Shown here in pieces: positions 27,153-40,000 of a DNA stretch of 64,000 nucleotides (position 1 is its first letter; the number at the start of each line of letters is the position of its first letter). The DNA comes from Lasioglossum baleicum (taxonomy: Eukaryota > Arthropoda > Insecta > Hymenoptera > Halictidae): positions 248,001-312,000 of the forward strand of contig NW_027469231.1 in assembly GCF_051020765.1 (NCBI RefSeq), written 5' to 3'. The translations under genes were made by a program, and so were the position numbers. The notes under the pieces were generated by a model, which saw only the letters and a program-made list of their open reading frames with translations, was not told the origin of the DNA and did not search any database.

Positions 27153-30100
27153 TTAATTCACTCTTGTATAGTAAAGTAGAGCGTCGAGGCGCTTGAGATC
27201 ATTGCCAGTTGGTTTAATGTCAAACACTTTACCGATGGCCTTACCTTCGGACAAGCAACCTCGCCGTTTCTCGGGTATAACTTCGTGATCAGGGAGAGAC
27301 ATTAGTCTTCATTTCAGTGACCCGCACCTTAGATTCATGAATGCATCAGAAGCGCGAGAGTCATACAGTTTCAGAACGTTACCACCTTCTGCGATATGCG
27401 ACCGCGTAACTCAATAGCTTCACCTATCCTTGAAATCTGAGAGGCCAACCAGATATTGCGTGAGTTAGTCTGTTGTACTCAATTGGCAATGAACAACTTT
27501 TACTCACGCTTTTATTATTTAGGTAGAGCGTCAAGCCGTTTAATAGCGATACCAATTTTTATAAATTGAAACGGTTTACCGAAGACCTCGCCTTCCGCGA
27601 ACCTCATCCGCTCCATCAAGTTTGTAACTTCATGTGCAAAAACAGAAATTGATATTCATTTCACTGACGGGCACCTTAACTTCATGTGTCTATTAGAAGG
27701 TCGAGAGTTCTGCATTTCGAGATCGAAACCACCAGCTATGAGATTCCTGCGGCTAAGACTATAGCTTCTCCCATTCAGTGATTCCGAAGGTCAAAGCTGG
27801 TATTCCAGTACAAAATCCGCTGAACGGTATTTGCATTAGGCGCCTTAATTCACGGTTTGAATATTACAGTGAAGCGACACACCGCATGGGAGAGATTCCT
27901 GTTAGTATAAAGTCAAACGCTTTATTGATGACCTTACCGTGCGAAAGCATAACGCGCTGTATCGAGAGTATAGCTTCGAGTTTAGAGAATCAAAGTAGTA
28001 TATATTATAGTGCCCAGATCCCTTATTACGTGTATCAATAAGAAGATAGTGAGACAGACCGCTCGATAACGTTGCCACCTTCTGTGAGAGACGAACGGCC
28101 AAGTGAACAGCAGGGAATCCCAGAGTCAAACCAGGTATTACGGGAGTAAATCCGCTGATCAGTATTGGCAGCAGCCACCTGACTTCATGCCTTGCATCTC
28201 AAAATACAGCGTCACTCCGTTTTAGATGTTTACCAGTTGCTACAAAGTCAAGTGCATTACCGAGTGCCTTACCGTCCGTGAAGCTAACCCGCCGTATCGA
28301 AGGTATAACTTCGTAGATGAAGAATCACGTTAGCATACATTATCGTTATGGCATCTTAATTTCGAGTAGGAATTAGAGAACTGCGGGCCAAACCGATCGA
28401 GACCATATCCAGTTTCTATGATATTCGAACATCTATGTCAATAGCTTCACATATCCAGTGTTTCCACTAATTCATACCAGGAATTCCTGGAGTGAATGCG
28501 CAGAACAGTAATGCCAATGGGTACCTTAATTCACGCATTGAGTATTAATGCGGAACCTCCAAACGTTGTAGAACGTTTCCAATTGTTATGAAGTCAAATG
28601 TCTTATTGATGGCCTCATCCACCGAAACCCTAATCCGTTGTATCGGGAACAATACATCGTGTTCAGAGGAACAAATTGATTTACTCTTTTGTGGCGGACA
28701 CCTTACTTTCATGTATGAATTAGAGGATCGATGGTAAAACCGTTCGGGAACGCCTTTGTTATTAGCTTCACCTATCCAATGATTTCGAGTGCCATGCAAG
28801 GTTTTCCGGGCGTAAATGCGCTGAAGACTATTGGCAACAGATACCATAATTCGTTGAATACTAAGACTGATCATCATACCGTTTCATTTCGTTACCAAAT
28901 GCCATATAGTCACACGTTCTTCAGAAGACCTTATCCTCCGATAAACTAACCCGCTGTATCGAGAGCGTAACACTGTGTTCAGTGGGACGAATTAGTATAC
29001 GTTTTAGCGACAAGACCATTAATTTCAAGTACGAATTAGAAGATCGAGAGGCAAACTGTTCCATAACGTCACCACTCTCCTTAAGATTGGAACGGCTAAG
29101 CCAATAGGTTCACATATCCAGTGATTCGGATAGACAAACCATGAGCTCCGGGTGTAAATACGCTGAACAGTTTTGGCAATAGGCACCTTAATCCACGGTG
29201 TGAATGATAAAGTAGAGAGATAAAATGTTGTAGATCATTACCGATTCCTATACTGTCAAACTTTATGTCGAAAGCCATACCTTCCGTGAACCTTACTCGC
29301 AGTATCGAAAGCATAACATCGTGAACAGAGAATCAAATTATTATATATATTATTGTCGGGCGCCATAGTGTTATGTATTAATTAAAAGATCGAGGATCGA
29401 ACCGTTCGAGAACGTTGCCACCTTCTTCGACAGTCGAATAGCTAAGTCAATAGCTTACGCTATCGTGAGATTCCGAGAGTGAAGCGTGGTATTCCATGAG
29501 ATAGTCCGCTGAAGAGTAGTGACAATAGACACGTTATCTCAAGGTATGAATATTACAGTAGAATATCAATACGTCGGAGATCATTATCAATAGGTATAGA
29601 GTCATTCGTTGTACCGAATATATTATCTTCCTAGAACCTAACACACTGTAGCGAGTGTCATGGTTAGTGCTCACGGAATTAAATTAATAGATATTTTATC
29701 AGACGGGCACATTATTTCCATGTGTGAATAAAATAATCGAGAGTCAATCCGTTCGAGAACGATCCCACCTTCTTTGGGAGTCTAGCGGCTGAGTCAATAG
29801 CTTCACCTACATTTGTGCTTCCGAGAGTCAAGCCCGGTAATCAAGGAGTAAATCCGCCGAACAGAATTGGCAAGAGACACCTTAATACACGGTTTGAATA
29901 TTAAAGTAGAGCGTCATACCGATTGAGAATGTTACCAATTGCTATAAAGTCAAACGTTTTACCGCAGGCCGTGCCTTCCGCGAAGCTCACCCGTTTCCTC
30001 GAGAATATAACTTCGTGTTCGGAATATGAAATTACTAAACGTTGTAGTGATGTGGCCCTTAATTTCATTATGTACATGAAGATCCAGGATCAAGCCATTC

Positions 30101-32077
30101 GAGAAAGTTACCGCCTTTGTTGAGATTCGAATTTCTGTGTCAATAGCTTCACCGATCCTGCGATTCAAAGAGTCAAACCAGGTATTCTGGGAGTAAATCC
30201 GCCGAGCAGCATTGGTAACCAACACCTTCTTTCACGATTTGAATATTAAAATACAGCGTCAAACCGTTTAAGGACGATATCAATTTGTATCAAGTCAAAT
30301 ATTTTACAGAAGGCCGTACCCTCCGAAAAACAGACCAGCTGTATCGAGAGTATACCACCGTGTACACGGAAACAAATTAGTATACATTTTAGTGACGTCC
30401 ACCATAATTTCAGGTACGCATTCGAAGATCGAGGGTCGAACCGTTCGAGAACGTTACAACCTGCTTTGGGAATCGAACGGCTAAGTCAATTGCTTAACCC
30501 ATCCTGTGATTCCTAGAACCAAACCAGGCATTCTTGTAGTAAATCCGCCGTACATCGGAGAACATTACTAATTGGTACAAAGTCATTCTTCTTACCGAAT
30601 ACCTTGCCTTCCGAGAAACTTACCCGCTGCAGGGAGTGACTTGCTTAGTGTTCACGCAAACAAATTGGTAGACATTTTGGAAGATGTACTTAACTTTGAT
30701 TATGAGTAGCAAAAGCGAGACTCAAACCCTTCGAGAACGTAACCACCTACTTTGAGACTGTCATAGGTTCGTCAATAGCTTCACATGTCCTGATAGTCCG
30801 AGAGTCAAACCTGGTATTCCAGGAGTAACTCCGTAGAACAGAATTGACAATGGACACCTTATTTCACCCTTGCAATATTAAAGCAGTTAGTTAAACCGTC
30901 GGAGAATATCACTAAATGCTATAAAGTTATTCTTTTCGCCGAATACCTCACCTACATGGAATATAACCCGCTGCAGTGAGTGTCTTCTGTGCTCACGGAA
31001 ACAAATAATCAGATATTTTATTAGGCGGGTGCCATATTCTCATGTATGAATAGGAAAATCGCGATTCAGACTGGTCGAGTACGATGCCACCGCCTTTGAG
31101 TTTCGAACAGCTGAGTCAATTGCTTCACCTATCATCCGGTTCCGAGAGTTAAAGAGCTACTCCGTGAGTAAATCCGCTGAACAGTATTGGCAATAGACAC
31201 CATAATTCACGGTTTGAATATTAACGAAAATAGCCAAACAGATGCAGAACGTTACCTATTCGTATAAAATCAATCTTTTTACCCAAGATTTTACCTTCCG
31301 AGATCCTAACCTGCTGTATCAATTGTCGAAATTCGTGTTCGGTGAAGCAAACTGTTATTCCTTTTAGTGACGAGCACTTTCATTTCATGTACGAATAAGG
31401 AGATCTATAGGCATAATGTTCCAGAACGTTACCAGTTTCTCTAGGAATCGCATAGCTACGTCGATAGCGCCACCAATCCTGTGATTCCGAGAGTCACGTA
31501 TGGCACTCCAAGATTAAGCCAGCTGAATCGTATTGGCCTTAGTCAACTAAATTCTGGCTATGAATGTTAAAGTAGACAGCCAGACCTTTTGATCACATTT
31601 CCAAATGATATATAGTCTATCTTTTTACCTGATACCCTATCTTCCAAGTGCCGAACCCGCATTAGCGAGTGTAATTCTTGGTGCTCACGGACACAAATAG
31701 TGGACATTTTAGCTGACGGTCTCCTCATTTTCATGTATGAGCAGAGTAATCGGCAGTCGAATCGTTCGAGAAGGATCCCACCTTATTTGACAGTCGAACG
31801 GCTAAGGCAATAGCTTCACCTATCCTGCTATTCCGATAGGCAAACCAGGTATTCCGGGAGTCTATCCGCTATACACTACTGGTTATGGATACATTAATTC
31901 CCGTTTTAAATATTAAGGCAGAGCGTGAATCCACTTGAGAACGTTACCACTTGGTACAAAGTCAAACGATTTACCAATTACCCTTATTCTCCGAGAACCT
32001 AATCTGCTGCACGAATATGTTCGTTAGTGTAAACGGAAACAAAGTAGCATGAATTGTATTGTCGGGCACCTTATCTT

Positions 32078-32140
32078 CACGCATGAATGAGATGCTCGGG
32101 AGGGAAACCGTTCCAGAACGGTACGAATTGCTATTGAGTC
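32078..32140 (+). repeat. S1 B-to-A hybrid
   Basis: The B-half start ('cacgcatgaatgagatgctc') passes through the shared box and continues as A ('gtacgaattgctattgagtc'). This is the reciprocal type of the A-to-B hybrids. A second, similar case lies near 22920-22990. Confidence 0.72.
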
Positions 32141-35100
32141 AAACTTTCTACCGAAGGCCTTACCTTCCGAGAAGCTGTCCCGCCGTATGGTGTATATAAC
32201 TCCGTGTTCAAAGAAGCTAATTAGTATGCATTTCAGCGACGCTCACCTTAATTTCATGTATGAATTCCTTGGTCGCGTGTCAAACGGTTCGGGAACGTGA
32301 CCACCTTCTTTGGGAGTCGGGCGGCTAAGTCAGTAGCTACACGCATCCTGAGACTAAGGAAGTCAAACCACGTATTCCTCGAATAAATCCGCTGAAGTTT
32401 ATTGGCAATAAGCACCATATTTCGCGGTTTGAAAATTAATGAAGAGCGTGAAACCGTTGATAAACCATACCAATTGGTATAAAGTCAAACTTTTACCGAT
32501 GCCCTTACCATCCTGGATCATATGGCGCAGTATCGTAGGTATAATCTCGTCTCCAGAGACACAAATTGGTAGACATTTTACAGACGGGCGCTGTAATTTC
32601 ATGTACGAATTAGAAGATCAAATGTCGAACTGTTCGGGAACGTTACCACCTTCTGTGAGAGACGAACGGCTATGTGAAAAGCTTCACCTATTCTGCGATT
32701 CCGAGAGTCAAACCAGCTATTCCAGGACTTAATCCACTGTACAGTATCGGCATCAAAAACCCAACCCCGGTAGAGATATTGAATTACACAGTCACACAGT
32801 TGTATAACGATACATATTGGTACAGAGTGAATCTTTGCCCAGAAGGCCGTATCATCCGAGAAGCTAACCCGCTGTAGCGAGAGACAAACTTAATGCTCAC
32901 ATTAGGAAGCAGGAGGCATTGTGGCAAATGGACACCTTCATTACCTGTATGGTTACGGCGACAGAAAATCAAACCGATTGAGATTGTTGCAGCCTTCTTT
33001 GTGATTCAAACGTCTGTATCAATAGCTTCACGTATCTTGTATTTCCGAGATACAAAGTACTCTGGAAGTAAATGGTATACTGGTATTGGCATAGTACACC
33101 TTATTTCACGGTATAAATATTAACTCCAGAGTCACACCATTGTAGAACAATGCGAATTGGTATTGAGGCAAACTCTTTACCGAAGGCCTTATCTGCCGAG
33201 AAACCCAACCCGCTGCTGTGAATGTCTTGCTTAATGTTCAGGGAAACAAATTGGTAGAAATTTTGGCAGACGGACACGATATTTCCATGTATGAATAGCA
33301 AACTGAATAGGCAAACCTTTCGAGAAAGTTACCACCTTCGTTGAGAGTAGATCGGCTAAGTCAAATGCTACGCCAGTCCTGTGATACCGAGACTCACACC
33401 ATGTACTCCGCGAGCAAATGCCTTGCACGTCATTGGCAATAGGCACATTAATTCACGGTATGAATATCAAAGTACAGAGTCAAACCGTTGTTGAACGTTA
33501 CCTATTCCAATTGTGCCAGACACCATACAGAAGGCTTTGCATACGGAGAACCTAACTCGCGGTAACAGGAGTATGCCTTCGGGATCATAGATTGAAATTA
33601 AAATTCATTTTAGCGAGGGGCCCCAGATTTTCATGTACGTATAAGAAGATCCAGAGTCAAACCGTTCGACAATGCAGCGACCTTTTTTGAGTGAAGAACA
33701 GCACCTATCATGTGATTGCGATAGTCAAATCGGGTATTGCGGGAGTCAATCCGCTGTACAGTATTGGGAATTGTCACCTTAATTCACGGAATGAATATTA
33801 AAGCAGAAGGTCAATCCGACGCAGAACATTACCAATTGGTGTAGAGACATTCAGTTTAACGAATACATTTCCTTCCTTGAACCTAACCCACTATTGCGAT
33901 TGTCATGCTTAGTGCCTACGGAAACAAATGAGTTGACATTATGGCACAGACACACCATGTTTCGATATATGAATTAGAAGATCGAGGTTCAATCCCTTCA
34001 AAAACGTTACGACCCTCTTTGAGAGACGAACGGCTATGTCAATAGCTTGAAATATTCCAAGATTCTAAGAGTCAAATCTTGTATACCGGGAATAAATCAG
34101 CTGAAGCGTATTGGCAACATCCATCATTATTCACGGTGTGGATATTAATGTAGTGTGAAAAACCATTTGAGAGCGTTTCGAATAAGTATAAAGTCAAACG
34201 TTTCATCGATGACCTTACCTTCCTTGAGCCACACCAGCATCATCGGGTGAATATGTTCGCGTTCAGAGAAAGACATTTCTATACATTTCAGTGTCGGGCA
34301 CCTAAACTTCATGTTCGAATTACAAGACCGTGCGTCATGCCGCTCGAGAACGTTGCCACCCTCTGTGAGGTACGAATTGCTCCGTCAATAGCTTCACCTA
34401 TCCTGTGATACGGAGTGTCAAACCAGATGTTCCGGCAGCAAATCCGATGTTCAGTACAGGTAATGGTATTGGCAATGTTCGGAGTGAAAATGTTGTTGAG
34501 GGTTACGTATTGGTAAGGACTATAAACTTATAGAGATCTTTCCTTCCGCGAACCTCAGAGGCTTAATCAGGAGTATAACTAGGTTTTCAAGGAAACAAAT
34601 TAGTATATATATATATTAGTGAATGTCACCTTGATCGCATGTACGTGTATGAAGATCGAGGTTTGAGCCGATCGTCAACGATACCTCATTCTGAGAGAGA
34701 CGAACGACTAAGTCAACAGCCTCCAGGATCCTGTGATTCTGACAGGCCAACCAGATATTCCAGGAGTAAATCCGCTGAATCGTATTGGCAAATGACACAT
34801 TAATTCGCGGATTGATTATTAAAGCACAGCGTGAAACCGCTTGAGAGTGCTACCAGTTGGTATAAAGTCAAATGATGTACCCAGGATCTTACCATCCGAG
34901 AAAATAACCCGCTGTATAGAGAGTATAAGTTAGTGCTCACAGAAAGAAATAAGTATTCACTTCAGAGTCAGGCACCATAACTTGATGTATGAATGAGAAG
35001 GTCGAGGGTCAAACCGTTAGGGACCGTTGCCACCTTCTGTGAGAGACGAACGGTTAAGTCAATAACTTTATCCATCCAGCGACTCGGAGAGTTAAACCAG

Positions 35101-37024
35101 GTATTCCGCGAGTTAGACCGCTGAAGAGTATTGGCAATTGACCCTTTAGATAACGGTGTTGAATATTGAAGCAGACAGTCAAACAGTTATAGGACTTTAC
35201 ATATTGGTACAGAATCAATCACTTCACCGATAGACATACCTTCTGGGAATCTAACCCGACCTTTCCATAGTATAACATCGCGTTCAGATAAAGAAAATAG
35301 TATTCATTTCAGCGACGGGAGCCTTAATTTCATGTTTCAATTAAAAGATGGAGTGTCATATCGTTCAAGAACGTTACCACCATCGGTGAGAGGCGGACGG
35401 CTATGTCAATAGCTTCACCTATCCTGTGATTCGGTGAGGCAAATCAGGTACTCCTGTAGTAAATCGGCTGAATAGTATGGGCAATTGTCACCTTAGTTCG
35501 CAGTATAAATAAGAAAGTCCACAGACGAACCTTGGAAGATAAATAATAATTCATATGAAGTCATTCCATTTACCGAATACCTTATCTTCCGAAATACTAA
35601 CAGGCTGTAACGTGTGTCTTGCTTAATGTTCACGGAAACAAATTAATAGACATGTTAACAGACGAGCACCACATTGTCAAGTATAAATATTAAAATCGAG
35701 AGTCACGCCGTTAGAGAATGGTACCACCTTCTTTGTGAGTCGAAACGCTAAGACAATAGCTTTACCAATCCTGTGATTCCGAGAGTCACACCACGTATTC
35801 CAGGATTAAATCCGCTGAATATTATTGCCATAAGACACCTTAATACAGGGTATAAATATTAAAATAGATGGTTAATCTGTCGAAGAACATTAACAATTGG
35901 TAGGACTCACTCTATTTACAGAATACATAACCATGTATGAACCTAATGCGCTGTAGCGAGTGACATGCTCAGTGTTCACGAAAACAAACAGGGTAGGCGT
36001 TATAGCAGAAGTACACCTTATTTTCAAATGTGAATGAGTAGATCGAGTGTCAAACTGTTCCATAACGATACCACTCTCCTTAAGAATGGAACGGCTAAGT
36101 CAATAGCTTCATATATCCTGTGACTCCTAAAGTCAAACGAGATCATCTGGGAGTAAATGCGCTGCACAGCATTGCCCAGAGTTACCTTAGATCACGGTGT
36201 GCATATTAAAGTGGTGTGTCATACCGTTTGAGAGCGTTACCAATTGGTTATAACGTCATACACTTTACCACATGCTTTACCTTCCGAGAAACTAACACGC
36301 TGTATCGAGAGTATAACTTCGTGATCAGATACACAAATTATAGTACACATTTCGGTGGCGGGCACCTTAACTTCATATATGAATGAGATGGTCCAGGGTG
36401 AAACCGTTCAAGAACGTTACCACACTCACTGAGAGACGAACGGCAATGTCAATAGCTTCATCTATCCTTTGATTTCGTCAGCCAAACCGGGTTGTTCGGG
36501 AGTGAATTAGCTGAACAGTATTGGCCAAAGGCAAACTAATACAGTGTATGAATATTAAAGTACTGCGTGTAACCGTTGTAGAACGTTACATATTTGTATG
36601 ACGACACGCTGTTGACCGATAGCCTCACCTTCGGAGAATCTAACCCGCTGTTCATAGAGTATATAGCTTCGTGGTTAGAGAAACACATTCCTATGAACTT
36701 TAGTGACGGCGTCATGTGTTCATGTGTGAATACGAATATCGATGGTCAAAGCGCGTGAGAGCATTACCACTTTCTTTGACAGTCGCACAGCTACGCCAAT
36801 AGCATCACATATACTGTGGTTCCAAGATTAAAAGCAGGCACTCCGGTATTGAATCCGCTGAAAAGTTATTAGCAATAGACATATTAATTCACGGTTCGAA
36901 TACTAAAGTTGCAAGTTAAATCTTTGTAGAACGTTACCTATTCGTATGGCGTAAAACTTTTTACAGAAGGCCATTCGTTCCGAGAAGCCCAACCCTCTAC
37001 AGCAAATGTCTTGCTGTTCAAGGA

Positions 37025-37055
37025 AGCAAATTAGTAGCATTTACTACAGGAATAC
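37025..37055. other. S1 orientation junction (+/-), shared copy 2
   Basis: 'ttagtagcat' followed by 'ttactacaggaatacatgga'. Same phase, same microhomology and same flanks as the junction near 12750. Confidence 0.88.
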
Positions 37056-40000
37056 ATGGATTGACTCTTACAATATTGGAATAGGTCGAGGTATGGACCT
37101 ATCCGTTCGTCTCCCACAGAAGGTGGTAACGTTCTGCAACGCTTTGACTTTCGATGTTGATATTGACGCACAAACATGTGGTGTTCGCTCTCTAAGATGC
37201 CAAATAATATATTTCAGTCCACATTAAGCATGACATTCGCTACAGCGGGTTAAGTTCTCGGAAGGAATGGCATACGGTGATAGAAATGACATTTTGGTAT
37301 GTGTTGTGCTCTCCGTCAGTTTGAGACCATCATTAATACTCACACCGTGAATTGAAGTCTCCATTGGCCAATTCTGTGCAGCGGAGTTTACTCCATGGAT
37401 ACCTGGTATGACGCTCGGAATCACAGCATACGTGAAGCCATTGACTTCACCGTTTGAATCTCAAGGCAGTTGGCATCGTTCTCCCTCGGTCTTATAATTC
37501 ATAATTGAAATTCAGCTGCCCGTCACTGAAATGAATGCTAATTTGTTTCCTGAAACACGAAGTTATACTCTCGATACAGCTGGTCAGTTTCTCGGCTGGT
37601 AAGTTCTTCGGTAGGGTGTTTGACTTTATACGAATTTGTAACGTTCTCAATCGGATTGACGCTCCACTGTAATATCCTAACCGCGAACAAAGGTGTCCAT
37701 TGCCAATATAATACGTCGCATTTACCCCCGATCTACCTGGCATGACTATCAGAATCACAGGACAAGTGAAGCTATTCACCTAGCTGTTCGACTCTCAAGA
37801 AAGGCGGTAACATTCACGGACGGTTTGCCCTCAATATTCCTATATACGCATGAGAATAATGTGTCCGTCTGCTAGAATGTCTACTAACTTTAAAACCTGA
37901 AAACTGTGCAACACAATCGCTGCAGCGGTTTGGGTTCTCGGAAGGTAAGGTATAGGATGAACGGAATGACTTAATTCCAATTGGTAGTGTTCTTCGGCGG
38001 TTCCACTTTCAACCATAATATTCCGGAAGTGATTTAAGTTGTCTAATGCCAATACAGTTCAGTGGATTTTATCCCAAAGTACCTGGTTTGACTCTCGGAA
38101 CCACAGGATAGATGAACTTATTGACTTAGATATGTGCGACTCTCAAAAAAGGTGATAACGTTCTCCAACTGTTTGACTCTGGAACTTCTTACTCATAATT
38201 GAAATTAAGGTGCCCCACCACTAAAATGTGTACTCATTTCATTCTCTGATCACGATGTTATACTCTCGCAACGGCGGGTTATCTTCTCCGAAGGTTAGGC
38301 CATCGGTCAACTGTTAGACTTTATACTAATTGACAATTCTCCCACATGCATTGACGCACTACTTCACTATTCAAACCGTGAATTAATGTGTCCTGTGGCA
38401 ATAATTTTCAGCGGATTTACTCCAGTGACCCCTGGAATGACAATGCGAATCACTGGATAGGTGATGCTATTGACATAGCCGGTCGTCTCTCACAGAAGGT
38501 GGTAACGTTGTCGATTGGTTTGACTCCCGATATTCTGATTCGCACATGGAATTAATGGTACCCGTCATTAAAATGTATACCAATTAGCTACCATGAATGC
38601 GAAGATTTACTCTTGACACAGCGGGATAGCATCTCGGAAGGTACGGGCTGCGGTAATATTTTGACTCTATACCAATACGTAGCGATGTACAACGGTTTGA
38701 CTCTGTACATTAACATTAATACCGCGAAATAAGGTGTCTATTGCCAATACTGTACACCGCATTTACTCTTGCAATATCTAGTTTTACTCTCGGTATCTCA
38801 GGATAGGTGGAGCTATGCACATAAGCGTTCGTCTCCACATGATGGTGGTAACGTTCTATAGCGGTTTCACCCTCGATCTTTTAATTCATACTTGTAGTTA
38901 AGGAGCCCGTCACTGAAATGAAAACAAATTTCTTCCTAGGAACATGAAGATATATTCGCGGAACGGCGAGCCCGTTTCTCCGAAGGTAAGGACATCGGTA
39001 AAGTGATTGACATTATACCAATTGGCAATGCTCTCAAACGTTTTGACCCTCTACTTCACTATTCAAACCGTGAATTATATTGTCTATTGGGAACTATCCT
39101 CACCGTATTTACTCGAGGAATGCCTGGTTCGGCTCTTCGAGTCACAGGATAGGTGCAGCTATTGACATAGCCGTTCGATTCTCAATGTAGTTGTTAACAT
39201 CCTCGAACTGTTCGATTTGCGCATTCACACATGAAACTTAGGGTGCCGTCACTAAGATACAAAATAATTTTCTTCCTTGAATACGAAGATATACTCTCGA
39301 TACGGCGGGATAGGTCTTCGCAAGGTAAGGCTTTCGGTAAAAAGTTTGACTGAATAGCAATAAGCGTTCTACAATGGCTATCTCTGTTCCTTAATATTTA
39401 TATTGTGAAATAGCGTGTCTAATTTCAATACTGTACTTCGGGATATGTCGAGGTATACCTGGTCTGCCTCTAGGAATCGCAGGATAGCTGAAGCTATAGG
39501 CGCATCCGAGCGACTCTGAAAGAAGATCGGTATTAAGATCGGTAATTCATGAAATTAAGGCTCCCATCGCTAAAATGTATAATAATGTGCTTCCCTGAAC
39601 ACGAAGCTATACTCTAGATATAGCGGGATAGCCTGTCGGAAGGTAAGGCCTTCGATAAACAGGATGAGTTCATACCAATATGTATCGATCTTGAACAGTT
39701 TGCCACTCTACTTTAATATTCAAACCGTGAATCAAGGTCACAAGTACCAGTACCAGTTCAGCGAATTTACTCCCAGAATCACGAGATTAGTGAAGCTAGT
39801 GACATAGCTGTGCGGCTCTCAAAGCTAGTGGTAACGTCCTGAAACAGTTTGTCACACGATCTACTATATCATGCTTGAAATTAAGGTGTCCGCCACTATA
39901 ATGTATACTAATTTGTTTCTCTGAACACGAGGATGTTCCCACGATGCAGTGGCTTATGTTCTCGGATGATAAAGTATTGGATGTATAGTCTGTATAGTAT

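Larger units (their letters stand above)
15626..37040 (+). repeat. Satellite S1 array, block 5 (+), about 62 units; longest block
   Basis: An uninterrupted forward S1 tract of about 21.4 kb, with no gene, mobile element or S2 inside. Units are diverged and several variant classes are interleaved without an obvious fixed higher-order period. Local irregularities include a truncated B half near 17882-17990, a shortened A half near 18590, B-to-A half hybrids near 22970 and 32110, an A-to-B hybrid at 26986-27152, a deletion near 30550, and a C13 run at 18688-18700. Tracts here have paralogues elsewhere: 24302-24854 with 1735-2283, 23320-23640 with 61870-62190, and 26318-26552 with 63771-64000. 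Confidence 0.93.

Noticed and set aside
34604..34616. Short (TA)n run as a microsatellite or origin element
   Set aside because: Only about six TA steps inside an S1 unit; too short to mean anything.
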